Shown here: positions 1 to 44,131 of the stretch, in pieces
Layout: every line of letters starts with the position of its first letter
How positions within the stretch are numbered: the stretch's first letter is position 1
From: Colius striatus
Lineage: Eukaryota; Chordata; Aves; Coliiformes; Coliidae
Direction: 5' to 3'
DNA: 64,000 nucleotides
Assembly (NCBI RefSeq): GCF_028858725.1
Contig: NC_084773.1
Location: forward strand, 5,756,350 to 5,820,349
Notes under the pieces: generated by a model
What the model was told of the DNA's origin: nothing
The model's input: the letters and a program-made list of their open reading frames with translations, nothing else
Databases searched by the model: none
Translations under genes and position numbers: made by a program

Positions 1-788
1 GGCAGGTCAGGCAGAACTGGAGCAAGGTCCTTGCATTTCACAGCAGTCCTTGCTGCTGCTGCCCATCTCCTGCTCTGCAGGGACGAGGAGCTGCTGTGCT
101 GTGGAGGCTCCTGCTGGAGGTCCCCTCCACAGCCCCAAATTGCTCCCTCTTCATCCAGGCCTGGCTGCCTTCTGCTGCCAGGGGGCCAACAGTCAGGCTA
201 CAGAACATGCTGGGAAGGGCTGTAGCAGTGAAGAGCTCTTGGCTCCTTTTGCCATTCACAGCACAAGCCTTTCAGAAATCCACTTCTGTAGAGGGAAAAA
301 AAAAGAATATTTTTAATAGCACTGTTTGCAACCACTTAATCAAGGTAATTAGGAGCGAGTCACCCAGAAACGATGTGCAGCGATGCGTCACCGCAGAGCT
401 CACCGCAGCTTTATCAGGACAGCCCAGGCCTGCCTGGGACACTGATGGACTGGCACCCGGGGTGCTGGCGTTTGCCTCCCCTCAGCTGGCAGCCCTGACA
501 GGCCCTGCCTGCCTCAGCCCTGGCTCCTGGGCAGAGCAGAGGGATGGAGGGGCTGCACAAATGGCTCTGGATGATGCAGTTGAACTTCATCCACCAAACA
601 TGAGGGCATAGTCAGACTCTCCTGCCTGCAGCGCTGACACGGGCCCCGCTGCTGCCCTTGGGTGCTGCTGTGGGCAGGGAGGTGGGCAGCACTGCAGCCC
701 CAGCTCCCCTCCTCATTCCCCAGCAAGCACGTGTGGGTTGAGGCCATGGCTCTGGCAGGCTGGTACAGCAACTCGCGGGGAGCATGGT

Positions 789-1032
789 GCTGTGTGTGTT
801 CATGCAGTGCTGTCCATGTGTGTTCATGCAGTGCTGTCTGTGTGTGTTCGTGTGGCAGTGTCTGTGTTCATGCAGTGCTGTCTGTGTGTGTCTATGTTCA
901 TGCAGTGCTGTCTGTGTGTTCGTGTGGCAGTGTCTATGTTCATGCAGTGCTGTCTGTATGTGTCTATGTTCATGCAGTGCTGTCTGTGTGTTCATGTGGC
1001 AGTGTCTGCATTCATGCAGTGGTGCCTGTGTT
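789..1032. repeat. Minisatellite of TG-rich units
   Basis: Degenerate tandem array built from GTTCATGCAGTGCTGTCTGT-like units interleaved with GTTCGTGTGGCAGTGTCT-like units; roughly ten units. Long open frames here on both strands are by-products of the repeat. Confidence 0.85.
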
Positions 1033-3115
1033 CCCAGCCAGATGCTGAGTGTTTGTGCTGCCTTAGTGCTAATGGCAGCTCCATTAAGCCCTCCTGCACA
1101 TGGGTTGCTATGGAAGTCCAGGGGACAATGAAACAGAATAGGAGCTTCTCGTGCCCAGGAGGCTGCTGCCAGCAATCGCTCACCACACCTCTGCTGGGGA
1201 AGTTTCTTGCTTATTTGTGCTGTTGCCGGCTGCACACTGTTCTGGCCTTGCTGAAGGGGCTGAGTTCAGCCTCTCACCTCAGGGAGCTTTGCTCCCTGTT
1301 TCAAAAACACTCCTCCCTGCCCCATCTCTGTTCCTTGTCTTTGCCTGCCTTCAGATCCCCCTGTGTCTCCCAGCCGTGTCCCCATGTGTCCCCAGAGCTC
1401 CCCTGGACACCAGAGCACTTTCCTTGAACAAATGCAGTCTTGGCCCCAAGGTAGCCCATGCAGTGGCACCCAGCTCACCCCTCATATTGTCCTGCCAGCT
1501 CATTTCACACCAGAGCTGGCTGGCAGCTCAAGGTGACACAGTGAGCAGGGAGCATGAGGCATGTGAGCCCCGTGTGGTGTGGGGCTGTTGTATCAGCCTC
1601 AGTGATTTGGAGAGGGGGAGAGGCTGTGCCCCTCACAGCCTGGACAGTGAAGGTCTCTCACAAATGCACTTTTACACTGGAACAGTGAGAGCTGGGTGCT
1701 GTTGCCACAAGGTGTGCTCCCAGCACAGGGCACTGTGGCAGCCTGGCACTGGTATGAGTAGAGACCACAAAAAAGCTCCCAGTGGCCTGGCCAGACAGTT
1801 TTCCCACTGAGAAGCTTCTTGCCTTTAGGCTTTCATTCTGCAGGGGATCTCTCAAGCCAGGCTGGCCCAGAGGTCTCTCAAGGCAAGTCAATGCTTCCCC
1901 AAGGCTACTCTGGATGTCCCCAGCTGTGTCCCCTAGCTGTAGCAGCAGTGCTGAGCCCCCCTGTGCAGACCATCCTCAGCAGCAGACAGAGGTGCCAGGG
2001 GTGCAGCCCACACCGTGGTGCTGGTTACCAGGTTTCCATCATCTATTTGCCACCCTGCTCAGGCGAGAGATCTGCAAAGTGTACCCATAAAAACGCTGGA
2101 AGGTCACGTTGAGTGTTTGGCTGCCATCCTTTGTATCCATCCTCACTGACAGGCTGCCACGCTGCCTGTCGGGCATCACAGCCAGCTCCATGTCGTCCCA
2201 GCTCCTCTCTGCCCACATGCTCCTCTGTCCTCCAGGGTTATTCAGTGCCTACAGCTCTCTTCCAGACCATCAGCCCCATCTCAGCATCATCAGCGGGGTC
2301 TTGGGTGTCCTGCACCTTCCTGATACATGGGAGCAGGGCCCTGCTGACCCTGTTGAAAGCACAGGTCTACACCAACAGCCACTAAATGCATCCCAGGGCA
2401 TTGTCATCACTGTGTGTCAGTCTGCTGGGGCTGCTGGAGCTATTTGTCCCTTTAAGGGACACTCTGACGCTGCAGAGAGCCATCCCTGCATTTATGTGTG
2501 CTTGGCAGCATTATATAAATTGCCTTTAAAAGTTGACTTCTTTATAAGCCATTTTCTGCTTCATAAAATGTTTATTACTGTTGTTTTTCTCCCAGTTCTT
2601 CTTCCACACTGCATTTTCCATTGCTACACTGGGAAGTTCCTCTCTTCCTTCACCTGCTACCTCTCTGCCTCCCCCTCTCCCCACCTTTCAGGTGCTGGAA
2701 AGGGGCATTTGAAGGGTCAGAACCCAGCAGGCCCTTTCTCCTTGGAAAAGAAAAATAGGTAGACATTGAGCTGTGGGTATAAGAGCTGCTGGCCACAGGG
2801 TTTGACTGCTGGGCACAGCATGGGTGGTTTGGGGTGCAGTGGCCTGTGTGGAGGTGGCAGAGGGAGCACAGACACTGGGCAGCCCCACGCCACTGCCTCT
2901 ATCCATAACCCCTGCCTGTGAGCACACAGGCAAATAACAAAGCCCAGATAATTTCAAGCTCCATTAGAAATGAAACTCCAGGGAAAACGGGATCGCTGTT
3001 TGCCAAATGGGGAAGGACAGGAGGAGTAACAGAGATTGTGCTCCCAGCTGCCTGAGAAAGGTGAGGGATAAAGCAGGGAGACATGGCAGCATGGCTGGAT
3101 GCCCCTCATAGCTGT

Positions 3116-3416
3116 ACAGTGCAGCCCTGGGTGCAACATCCCTGCGGGCATCCCTCCCTGCAGCCCCAGGTGCAGCCCTGGGTGCAACATCCCTCCCTGC
3201 AGCTCTGGGTGCAGCATCCCTCCCTGCAGCCCCAGGTGCAGCCCTGGGTGCAGCATCCCTCCCTGTAGCCCTAGGTGCAGCCCTGGGTGCAGCATCCCTC
3301 CCTGCAGCCCCAGATGCAGCCCTGGGTGCAGCATCCCTCCCTGTAGCCCTAGGTGCAGCCCTGGGTGCAGCATCCCTCCCTGCAGCCCCAGGTGCAGCCC
3401 TGGGTGCAGCATCCTT
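3116..3416. repeat. Minisatellite, ~39-bp unit
   Basis: About eight copies of a unit that includes GCAGCCCTGGGTGCAGCATC followed by a CCTCCCTGCAGCCCCAGGT-like half. Copies differ at a few positions. The repeat length is a multiple of three, so repeat-encoded open frames appear on both strands. Confidence 0.9.
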
Positions 3417-3609
3417 CCAGGCGCCAGCCCCTGCGCCTGGCTGCTCCCTCGGCTGTGCCCAGTGTGTGCCAGTGGTGGGAGCAGTGGCTGTGCCACACTG
3501 CCCATGGGCACCGGTGGCTGCTCCCGTGGGTTTGCCACAGCAGTGCAGGCAGGGCTTTGTGTTCAAAGCAGCGTTAGAAGGGCGAATGCCTGCTCCTTAT
3601 CCCCCTTTT

Positions 3610-4060
3610 CATTTTTCCCCTCCTTTAATTACAGATCCTACTTATCGGCCAAGAACAGAAAGATCGGCGCCGTGACCTTGCACTTGCCCTTGTGGAAGGT
3701 TTACCTAAAAAGTTAGAAAATAAAATCAAATACCCTAATTTGCAGTCGTCTTGCCATTTCAAACCCAGTTTTCATTACAGCACAGAAAGTGCATTGAAGC
3801 TGTGTTTATAACCCCCTTTTAGATAACAAATCACATTTTCTTTTGGCTGGCGAGTGTGTAGAATTGATATTTTTTTTTCAGTTTAATGGGTTTGTGTGTT
3901 CAGGAATGATCTCCATCAACTGAGAGTCTTTATTGTGTTTGATATAATGTCAGCTTTCATTACGCTCGGAGAATTACTGTGTTAAAGCACCAACCTTGCT
4001 GTAGAGCCATTCTGGCCGAAAAGCAGAACAAGAAAATCATTCACAAAACCCCCGTGTCGG
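3610..4060. promoter_or_regulatory. AT-rich island, candidate conserved enhancer in a CACNA2D2 intron
   Basis: About 450 bases of unique AT-rich sequence with TAAT-type homeobox cores in a GC-rich, repeat-bearing intron. No coding or repeat signature. Enhancer function is inferred from composition only. Confidence 0.35.
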
Positions 4061-4210
4061 TGCTGTTCCTTCTTAAAGGATGAGGGATAGGACTTGAGAG
4101 GGCTCACCTTGCCCTCTGCTCTGCACCACAGCTGGGCCACCCATGGCGGTCCTATGGGTGCAGTGGTTTGGTGTGGGGGCTGCCAGCTTTCCTCCCAGTG
4201 CTGACATCGC

Positions 4211-4277
4211 ATCCCATCCCATCCCATCCCATCCCATCCCATCCCATCCCATCCCATCCCATCCCATCCCATCCCAT
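4211..4277. repeat. (ATCCC)n microsatellite
   Basis: About 13 uninterrupted copies of ATCCC. Likely length-variable between individuals. Confidence 0.95.
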
Positions 4278-5671
4278 CATGCTGTCAGGGCAGGGCAGGG
4301 GGTCCCTGGCAGCTGCAGGCTCTGCCCTTGTGCTGGCATCCCCATGGTGCCCAGGGGCAGTGATGGGGCGAGGCAGCCACCTCTCGTTGGCAGCAGGCTC
4401 AAAGGAGCGGGAGCGGACGGCAGATGCCGTGTAAGGAATAGCTGGTGAGGCGTGATCAGATAAAACATCTTCTCAGGGAGATGAAAAAAACTGTTGACGG
4501 GTCACTTAAATATTTCCCCAGCTCTGTCAGAGAGGCAGAGGGAGGAAATTGCTTTTAAAGGGAAAAAAAAAGATGCCAAGGGAGATTATGATGACTGTTT
4601 CCACCTGTCCTGGGTTCTGTGTACTGTCTCTGCTGCTGGAGAGGATTCTGGGGACTTGCACAGTCCTGGGTCCATCCAACAGCCCCTGGTGACTGGGGCT
4701 AACCCTGAACATCCTCCTCATCCTGGCAGCTGGGGAAGGTTTCATACTGGTGTGTATGGACAAGGACAGCTCGAGCCCTCGAGTGGAAATGAAAGGTTTA
4801 GTCCCTGCCAACCGCTGCCTGTGTTCCTCCTGATGCCCAGAGTCAGGTGTGGCTGTGACCCCAGGTAGGAATTTCATCTGGTGCCATTGGGAGGCTGTTC
4901 CTGGCTGTGGCCCTCACACCACCCCATGGCAACTGCTGCAGAAACACTTGGCAGATACACAGCCAGGAAGGCTGCTGTCTTATGGCAGGGCTGGGAGACC
5001 TTGGGTGAGCACTCACCCAGCTGAGACCTCCAGCCCCAGCTGTGGGCTGGGGCAAACTGGCAGCATGGAGCCATCCCCAGGCAAGGCCATCAGGCAGTCT
5101 CCTCCCACTGCTCCCAGCATGGATGGGCTTGGCAGGGGCGATGCTGCTGTGGGAATGTGCTGTGTCCCTTTGCTCACCCCCTCCAGCCGTGAGGCTGCAG
5201 GTGCTGCAGATGTGGCAGGAGATGCAGCCTGTCTCCCGTATGAAAGGTGCATCTGCAAGCAGAATCTGTTGCTATTTCTGTGTGCTCAATGGTTCAAGGA
5301 CACAAAGAATTCCCTAAATACTCACTGCCTGTTACAGGTGCTGCTGGCAGAGGGAAGATGGGGTTGTGAGCAGAGCCACCGTTGCCACGCAGGCATCGCG
5401 GCTCCCGCTTGCTCCCCCCACCCGCTGAGCTGCCCACGGGTCTGAGCAGGCAAATCTTGAAAGAGATTTCCTGACCTCAGGGGTCACCCTTGCTGCTCAG
5501 AGGAATGAAACTCGCAGCAGGAGGGCAGAGATGGACCAAAATCAATGCGGTGCAGCAGGACCTGCCTGCAAAATCATCCTGAGGAGCTGCAGCATGCCCA
5601 GGACATGCAATCAGCAGGGGCACCCTTACAAGGTGCTGGGAGCAATCCTACAAGGACAACAGGTTCCAAAC

Positions 5672-5885
5672 AAGTACAAGGAAGAATTTCTTCAGTGTGA
5701 GGGTGAGGGAGCACTGGAAGGGGCTGCCCAGATGGGCTGTGGAGTCTCCTTCTCTGGGGACATTCAAACCCAGCTGGATGAGTTCCTCTGTGACCTACTC
5801 TAGGTGGTGCTGCTCTGGCAGGGGGGTTGCACTGGATGAGTTTTCAAGGTCTCTTCCAGCCCTTCAGATTCTGTGATTCTGTAGC
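5672..5885 (+). mobile_element. CR1 LINE 3' fragment
   Basis: Sequence of the CR1 3' end: GGAAGGGGCTGCCCAGATGG-like block, CATTCAAACCCAGCTGGATG, TTGCACTGGATGAGTT, then TCTTCCAGCC and the terminal ATTCTGTGATTCTGT. 5' truncated and diverged. The start is approximate. Confidence 0.85.
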
Positions 5886-6718
5886 AGATCCATGGGAGAA
5901 AGATTATCTGGCTTGAGTGATCTTATAGAAAAGCTCTAGGGGCAGAGTGAGCCATGGCTGTGTCCCAGCCTGCTGTGTGTGCTCCAGCCAGATGGGCTGG
6001 AGAGAGGATATGATGTGCCATCCACAGCTCCTTCCAAGGTGTTTTCAGGGCAGTGGCAGCTGTGTGCATGATGTGGTTTGACTGCCACTTCCTTAGACCA
6101 CTGACTTGGAGGTTTGGACCAGCACCCCTCCATCCTGGCATCACCAGGCTGCAGCCAGACAGCAGAGCACTGATCTTTATAGCATTGTCTCTAGTTGCTG
6201 TAATTGTTTTAGATGAAAAAAGTCCGATTTGAGTATTCTTGGAGAAGAATTTGCTGATTACTCTACAATTGCACTCAACCCCCAAAGTTCCTTCCCCTGA
6301 ACTTGCACTGGTGTTTGGGGAACTGAATTCCATGCTTACCCAGGGCAGTGCCATTATGCAGATGCCATTTGGCAATTACAGTACAAGAAAATGGGCAACA
6401 GTTAACACATCATCGAGGAGCAGTTACTCAGCATCAGCCTGCCCTTCATCACTGCTTTTTGCAGTGCATTTTGCAGCCTGGTTTGCAAGACATGGGGACA
6501 ATGCTTTGCTCTGAAATCCCTCTACATCTTCACCCCCTTGTTTTCTTTATTGGTATTTATTCTGAAAGGCTCTAGAAATATCAGTGCTATTTACACAGAG
6601 CAGGCACTGGGTTTAAGATGGACCAGAGGAGGAGGAGGAGGAAGAAAAGATTACATGGAAGAGGCAAATGTGGTTTAAAGAGCAAGTGTTGGGGAGAGGC
6701 CCTCATGTTGCCTCTTGG

Positions 6719-6796
6719 GAGACTGTGGCATCTCTCTAGAGTGTCTCCAAGGGTTCTGAGACTGTGGCATCTCTCTAGAGTGTCTCCAAGGGTTCT
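6719..6796. repeat. Exact 39-bp tandem duplication
   Basis: Two adjacent copies beginning GAGACTGTGGCATCTCTC; copy 1 is 6719-6757 and copy 2 is 6758-6796. They are identical by eye, which indicates a recent event. Confidence 0.9.
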
Positions 6797-7147
6797 GTCA
6801 CTCCTTCCTGGAATAAATTCCCTCTGGCCTTTGGGTGCTGAGGACATGGGTGACGTGACAGCTCCCACGGGCCCCCTCGCACCTCATGAATCACCCCCAT
6901 AATCAGCAGGGCTGTGGCAAGGAGAGAAGAGCCTGGCACCAGGGCTCAGCATGTGTGTCTCTGACTGTCCCACACGTGCCATCTCACTTGTGCAAACCTC
7001 AGCAGCAGTGGGGAGTGGGGCCAGGATCTCACCTGGCTGCTCCTGGGCTTGTCAGGGCTTGAGAAAGTCAATGGCAGGGGCTCTGTGATCACTAGGAAAA
7101 GCAGTGGGAGAGATGTCCTGCCAGGAGGTCTGCTCCCCATGCTGTGA

Positions 7148-7172
7148 CATGCCATGCCATGCCATGCCATGG
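7148..7172. repeat. Short (GCCAT)n repeat
   Basis: Four to five copies of GCCAT in CACNA2D2 intronic sequence. Confidence 0.85.
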
Positions 7173-9004
7173 GATTGCTGGAGCAGGTGAAAGCAGGAGC
7201 AGGAGAGCAGCTCTCCTCCCTGAGCATCACCTCATGCCCTCGCCCACCACGTGCCGGAGGGGATTTGAGCTTTTCAGAGGAGCTAACGGAAGATAAAATG
7301 AATAACACAGCACCTTCTGGATGGTTGTTGTTAGTCACACTCGCTCCTGATTAAAGATCATTAAACATGAAATTAGCTCGTTTGTGTTACGGGTCTCCTG
7401 GGGGTGCCTTTAATTAGGAAGCACAGCTGGCCACGGACCCGGGGAGGCACGGCGTGGGTGAGGGGCAGGGGTGTGTGTGGGGCTGGGAGGGCACCCAAAG
7501 AGAACATAAGGGTTTTTTCCTTTTCTTGTTGTTGTAAACCCCTCAGCACTTCACAACAAATCACAGATAATTAATAAGTACATTCCCTTAATGACTAGGC
7601 TTTTTAAGAGCAGAAATTGGAAGATGCTGCGTTGACTTTTTTTCCCACTTCCCCCTCTCGGCTGTGTCTTGTGGCTGTGATTAGAGTCACAGAGCCCGTG
7701 GGAGGGGTGAGTCCCTCTGCCAAGGAGGGTGCTGCAACTGCTCTTTGCAGTCATCATCCCGTGGGGACATGGGCTGCACAGCTACCACAGTCCCCCTGCC
7801 ACCAATGCCCCCGGGAGCAGCATCCTCACCCCAGGGCTTTCCCAACTCTTGGTGCTCTTGTGTCTCAGCAGCCTGGAGAAGCAGCAGCAAACTGCTCTGG
7901 AGAGCATGTTGATGGCTGGAGGATAGTGCTGGGGAGGGCTCTGTGACTGGTGGCTCTCAGGGGGGCAGGATGGGGAGCGGTGATACAAGAATTAAACAGT
8001 AAAGAATGTCATGTAGGCCTTGGAAAAGAATGCACGCTTTCTAAAACTCCAAACTGATTCTTAGAGAGTTTACTCAGACCAGCTTTTACAGTGTCATCCT
8101 GTGGTGCTGGCTGCCTGGTGAGCAGCTCAGGCCTGACAAGCCTCCAGCGTGAGCCCGTGTCTAGAATGGGTGTCGTGGTGCCACTGGCCCTGGCGCAAGC
8201 CCGTGGCCAGGCTGGGCTGGGTGTCGCAGTGTCACGTCACAACATGAGCCCATGGCCACGCTGGCTGCTGCAGATGTAACAGCAGGAGCAGGGAGGCTGG
8301 GGATGCAGTCAGCCCTGTCCTGGCTGGGTGTCTGCTGTGGGCCCAGCTCGCTTTCCTTGTTAAAGAGCAGTGTTGGGAAGCACTGTGAAGCGCTGCCCAT
8401 GTGCGCCGCAGCTGCCGGCACCGTGCTCATGCCCGGCACGCAGACAACAGCCTCCCACTGCCCTTTAATTACCTCTTGTGATGGCACACGAAATGCTGTT
8501 GTGACAGCATTGCTGCTCTCTGAATGGCCTCTTTAGGAATTCTGTCGGCTGCCTTACATCCTGACACGCAGGGAAGAGGAATCTGAGCAGACCTTTCTGC
8601 CTAAATAGACTCTAAATACCCCAAATTAGTGATGTGCATTTCTCTGTGGAGGAGAGGATACTTGTCCCTGTTTCTGCAAGGAGAGAGGGGAATTCTGCCA
8701 GCTGTGGGGCTGCTGCTTGCCACACTGCGCCATGCCCAGCTCTCCTGCAGCTCCTGATGCTTGCAACAGGACCAGATCATCCTGGGCACGGGACATGGTG
8801 CAGCCTCACATCCAGTGGCAGCACAGACATTGGGGTCATGCCAGTGGCACTGCCATGGCTGTTTGACCATAGTGGAGGCTGTGCATGGCCCTGAGCTGCT
8901 GCAGCTCAAGGGCAGCAGGTGGAGACCGGTCCTTGGAAGGGCAGATGAGGGGAATGTGGGGTCTCAGCCATGTCCCAGGAGGTGGGCAAGGTTTGGTCCC
9001 CACC

Positions 9005-9140
9005 AAGGTTTCCAAACCCACGTGGACTTGTCCTTGTGTGACCTCATTGAGGGGAACCTGCTTTAACAAGGGGTTGGAGTGGATGATCTCTAGAGGTCCC
9101 TTCCAACCCCCACCATTCTATGGTTCTATGATTCTATGAT
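9005..9140 (+). mobile_element. CR1 LINE 3' fragment
   Basis: Ends with GGTCCCTTCCAACCCC and the CR1 terminal repeat ATTCTATGGTTCTATGATTC. It lies 113 bases before CACNA2D2 exon 9253-9297. 5' truncated. Confidence 0.9.
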
Positions 9141-9252
9141 GTGGTGGCTGCCAGCAGCATGGTGGAGGTGCCGAGGGGTGAAGTAAGGAGGAGAGACCCC
9201 TCTGCTGTCCCCATCCCTGCTTGGCACTAACAGCTCTCTCGTTTCTCTGCAG

Positions 9253-41407
<32,155 letters not shown>

Positions 41408-41784
41408 CCCCATCCCGGCCGCCCCCGCCAGCTCTCTTTTCTTTCAAGCTCCATCTCCATTCCCATCCCCGGCCCGGTGGAGCAGGAGCGACGTCCCCTC
41501 CGCCGCCTCGGGGACCCCCGCGGTGCCTCCCCGCCGGCCGCAGCCAAAGAAGAGCCGGGGTGCGGGCAGGGGCTCCCCGGCAGCGCCGGAGCCGAGCCGC
41601 TGCCCGGCGCTCTGGGCTGCTCGGACTGGTGTCGGTGCCCTTCAGCCGCGACTTCCCCGCCCCTCATCCACTTCGCCTATTTTTTTAGCCTGAAGATTTT
41701 AAAGCAGATCTTTCTACATCGAGTTTCCGACCTTTTTCGCCTGGAGACCGGCGGTGTTTGTGGTCAGCAACGAGGACACACGGG

Positions 41785-41895
41785 AAAAAAAGAACAAACA
41801 AACAAAAAGAACAAAAAAAAAAAAGAGGTGGGGGAGGGGAAATGATTAAGGAAAAAAAAAACAAAGAAAAAGAAAAAGAAAAAGAAAAACAAGGA
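41785..41895 (+). repeat. A-rich simple sequence in the CACNA2D2 3'UTR
   Basis: Two A-rich tracts, one with AACAAACAAACA-like spacing and a 12-A run, the other of AAAAAG units. An internal oligo(dT) priming artefact in cDNA is possible here. Confidence 0.85.
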
Positions 41896-43146
41896 CTTGA
41901 CTGTGCGGGTCAGTATTGTTTGTTCCAGCGGGTACCGGCGCCCGGGCGTGCGGGGCAGACGCGGCTGCAGCGTCCTCGGGGCCGGGGGGGCCCCGCTCGG
42001 GTGGAACTGGGGTGAAAAGGAGAGAGGAGAGGGGGTAAAAAATGATTTCGTTTCTTTTCCGTTCTGCAGATCACTGTGAAATCCTGCCCGCCCCAGCCCT
42101 GCCCGGCACCCCCCTGCCCCGGCCCCGGCAGCCCTGCCAAAGACACCGCGCCGGCCACGGGGCCGTGCCCCGAGTGGGATGTGCCACACGGGCCCGTCGC
42201 TCGTGGGCAGCGGCGTGGGGGCTGCCGGCAGCCGCGGCGGGGGGTGGCAGGAGGAGCCCCTGCAGCGGGGGCCACGGGGTGCTGGGGCTGGGGAGTTGCC
42301 ACCCCCCAGACAAAATGCTGGGGGCAGAGGGGGCTGCTCAGCCCCGGCACCCCACTGCACCCCGGCACCCCAGGCAGGAGAGGTGCTGCGGGGTGAGGGG
42401 GCTCAGCACAGGGTGCAGTTTGCCTGGCAGTAACACCCCGGGGTGCTGCGGTGCAGGGGGGGCTGTACCTACCACCCATGCCCCCCGCTGCTCCCGGCAG
42501 TGCCAGGGGCCCTTGCCAGGGTGGGCAGCCCCAGAGACCCTCACCCACCCCAGGAGACCCCGCTCAGAGCCACCCCATCGGGGAGTTCTGGAGGAGCCCC
42601 CTCGTCACGGCCACCTCAGGGGGGCTGGGGAGGGCACCAGGCGCTAATTAGTGCTGGGGTTAATTAATGGTCATTCTGCTTGTAGCTTTTTCAGTGTGTG
42701 TTTGGTTACTGTCTCTGGGAACCGTGTTTGAACAGATGGCTCTGTGTTACCGGGAGTGTGTGTACTTCTGTAGTCTAGTTAGGTGCTCTGCCAGAAAACC
42801 ACCACTATACATACCTATAAATATATACATATATAGTCTATTTTAAGTTAAAAACCAATGAGAGGAAGGAGTGGCGTGGCCCCGACCCCCCCTGTCCTGC
42901 CGGGGTCGCGTCCTGCCCTGTCTCCACCTGACAGCTTCTCTCTGCTCATTCAAAGGCGTTGGGTTTTTAATTGATTTTCCTCTTAATTTATTTTTCATTT
43001 CTTTGGGTTTGGATTTATTACTTTTAACTTTTTTTTTTGTACAGAACAGTTGGAAAACTTCCAAAATCCAACAAACAATTTGTAAGATATCGTGCGTGTG
43101 ACTCCTTGTAAAATATTTTCAAATGGTTTATTACAGAGACTCAGTT

Positions 43147-43152
43147 ATTAAA
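43147..43152 (+). terminator. CACNA2D2: Candidate CACNA2D2 poly(A) signal ATTAAA
   Basis: This is the commonest variant hexamer. It is followed by a U-rich stretch and then an abrupt change to GC-rich sequence at about 43175, as expected at a transcript end. No AATAAA occurs in the preceding 1.7 kb. Confidence 0.55.
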
Positions 43153-43299
43153 TAATGTTCATATTTTCACTTCACAGGCGGTGGCTGCGTCATTGCCCGG
43201 GTACAGGGGCAGGGCCGGGGGGCGTGGGCACGGGCAAGGCGGCAGGGCAATCCTGCCACCCCCGCACTGCCTTCACCTCACCGGCACAGGCATGGGCTG

Positions 43300-43405
43300 C
43301 CCGCGGGCAGGAGTACGGGCAGGGGGGTGAGCAGGAATGCAGGCAAGAGTGCAGGCAGGGATAGGGGAATGGGTGCAGGAAGGGGTGCAGGCAGGGGTGT
43401 AAGCA
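43300..43405. repeat. G-rich minisatellite between CACNA2D2 and TMEM115
   Basis: About eight diverged copies of a 10-14 bp GTGCAGGCAGGG-like unit, beginning about 130 bases after the presumed CACNA2D2 poly(A) site. Confidence 0.7.
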
Positions 43406-43885
43406 GAGCTCTTGCATCCAGACACCCACACACTGCACAAGAGGCAGTGGGGCAGCAGGGGTTCAGTGCCTCCTGCCATGCAGCCCCTGTGGGCTCTCGC
43501 ATCCCCTTGTATCCCCTCAGAACTGTGTCCCCCCCTTCCCCATATCCCCACATCCCCTTGTCCCCCGTGCCACCTCCCCACTCCACGCCCGTGTCCTCTC
43601 ATCTCTGTGTCCCCACATCCATCCCCCCTTGTCCTGTGGGGTTCATACCCCCAAGTGCCCCCATGCCTGGCCCACCCATGTCTGTATCCCCCCAACCCAG
43701 ACCGACTGGGGGACCCTCATTCCCCCATCACTGTGCTCCCCTGTGCCTCTCCCCATGCCCCCCCTTTCCTTCCATGTACCCCCCACCGAGCCTGTTCCCC
43801 TCACTGCCCCACTGCTGTGTCCCCTGTGACCCGCCGTGTCCGTGCCCCCCCACCCGCAGTTCCCCCGCTGCCCACGTGACCGCGG

Positions 43886-43904
43886 ACTACACGTCCCAGC
43901 GTGC
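43886..43904 (+). promoter_or_regulatory. ZNF143/STAF-like binding site
   Basis: ACTACACGTCCCAGCGTGC closely follows the known vertebrate promoter element of form ACTACAnnTCCCAGnATGC. It lies 228 bases before the TMEM115 ATG, beside a CACGTG E-box. Confidence 0.65.
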
Positions 43905-43945
43905 CCCGCCCCGCCGCGCCGGCCCCGCCCCCTCCCTCGCGGCGC

Positions 43946-43957
43946 CGCGCACGCGCA
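43946..43957 (+). promoter_or_regulatory. NRF1-like site
   Basis: CGCGCACGCGCA fits the NRF1 consensus YGCGCAYGCGCR. It lies in the TMEM115 CpG island, 174 bases before the ATG. Confidence 0.6.
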
Positions 43958-44131
43958 GAGCCGCTGTTTGTCCGCGCCCGGCCTGGCCCAGCTGTGGGGC
44001 CTGTGGCGGCGGCGGCCTGGGCCCGGTGCGGGGCGGAGCGGGGCTCGGTGCAGGGCAGGCGGCCCCGGCGGGCGGAGGCCGGGCGCTGTGGGCCCCGCGG
44101 GGCAGCCCCGTCCCGCCGGCGGGGGCCGAAG

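Larger units (their letters stand above)
1..9252 (+). other. CACNA2D2: CACNA2D2 intron (partial), no exon recognised
   Basis: No open frame here matches an alpha2delta-2 exon, and no splice-flanked coding block is seen on either strand. The stretch holds two minisatellites, a pentanucleotide repeat, two CR1 fragments and AT-rich islands near 2480-2600, 3610-4060 and 7260-7640. The short open frames are repeats or chance in GC-rich DNA. Confidence 0.75.
41408..43172 (+). other. CACNA2D2: CACNA2D2 3' untranslated region
   Basis: Follows the TAG at 41405-41407 without a splice signal I would trust. It is GC-rich to 41640, then A-rich (41785-41895), GC-rich again, and AT-rich near 42790-43170 with a TATACATA-type cluster at 42806-42840. 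The end is placed by the ATTAAA signal at 43147-43152 and is approximate. Confidence 0.65.

Noticed and set aside
2954-3566. Two ~200-codon minus-strand frames with repeated MLHPGLHLGLQGG and RDAAPRAAPGAAG motifs
   Set aside because: They are translations of the 39-bp minisatellite, not a repeat protein gene.
43901-44131. N-terminal extension of TMEM115 to an upstream ATG
   Set aside because: The extension is Pro/Ala/Arg-rich promoter sequence absent from the mammalian protein; ATG 44132 aligns with the known start.
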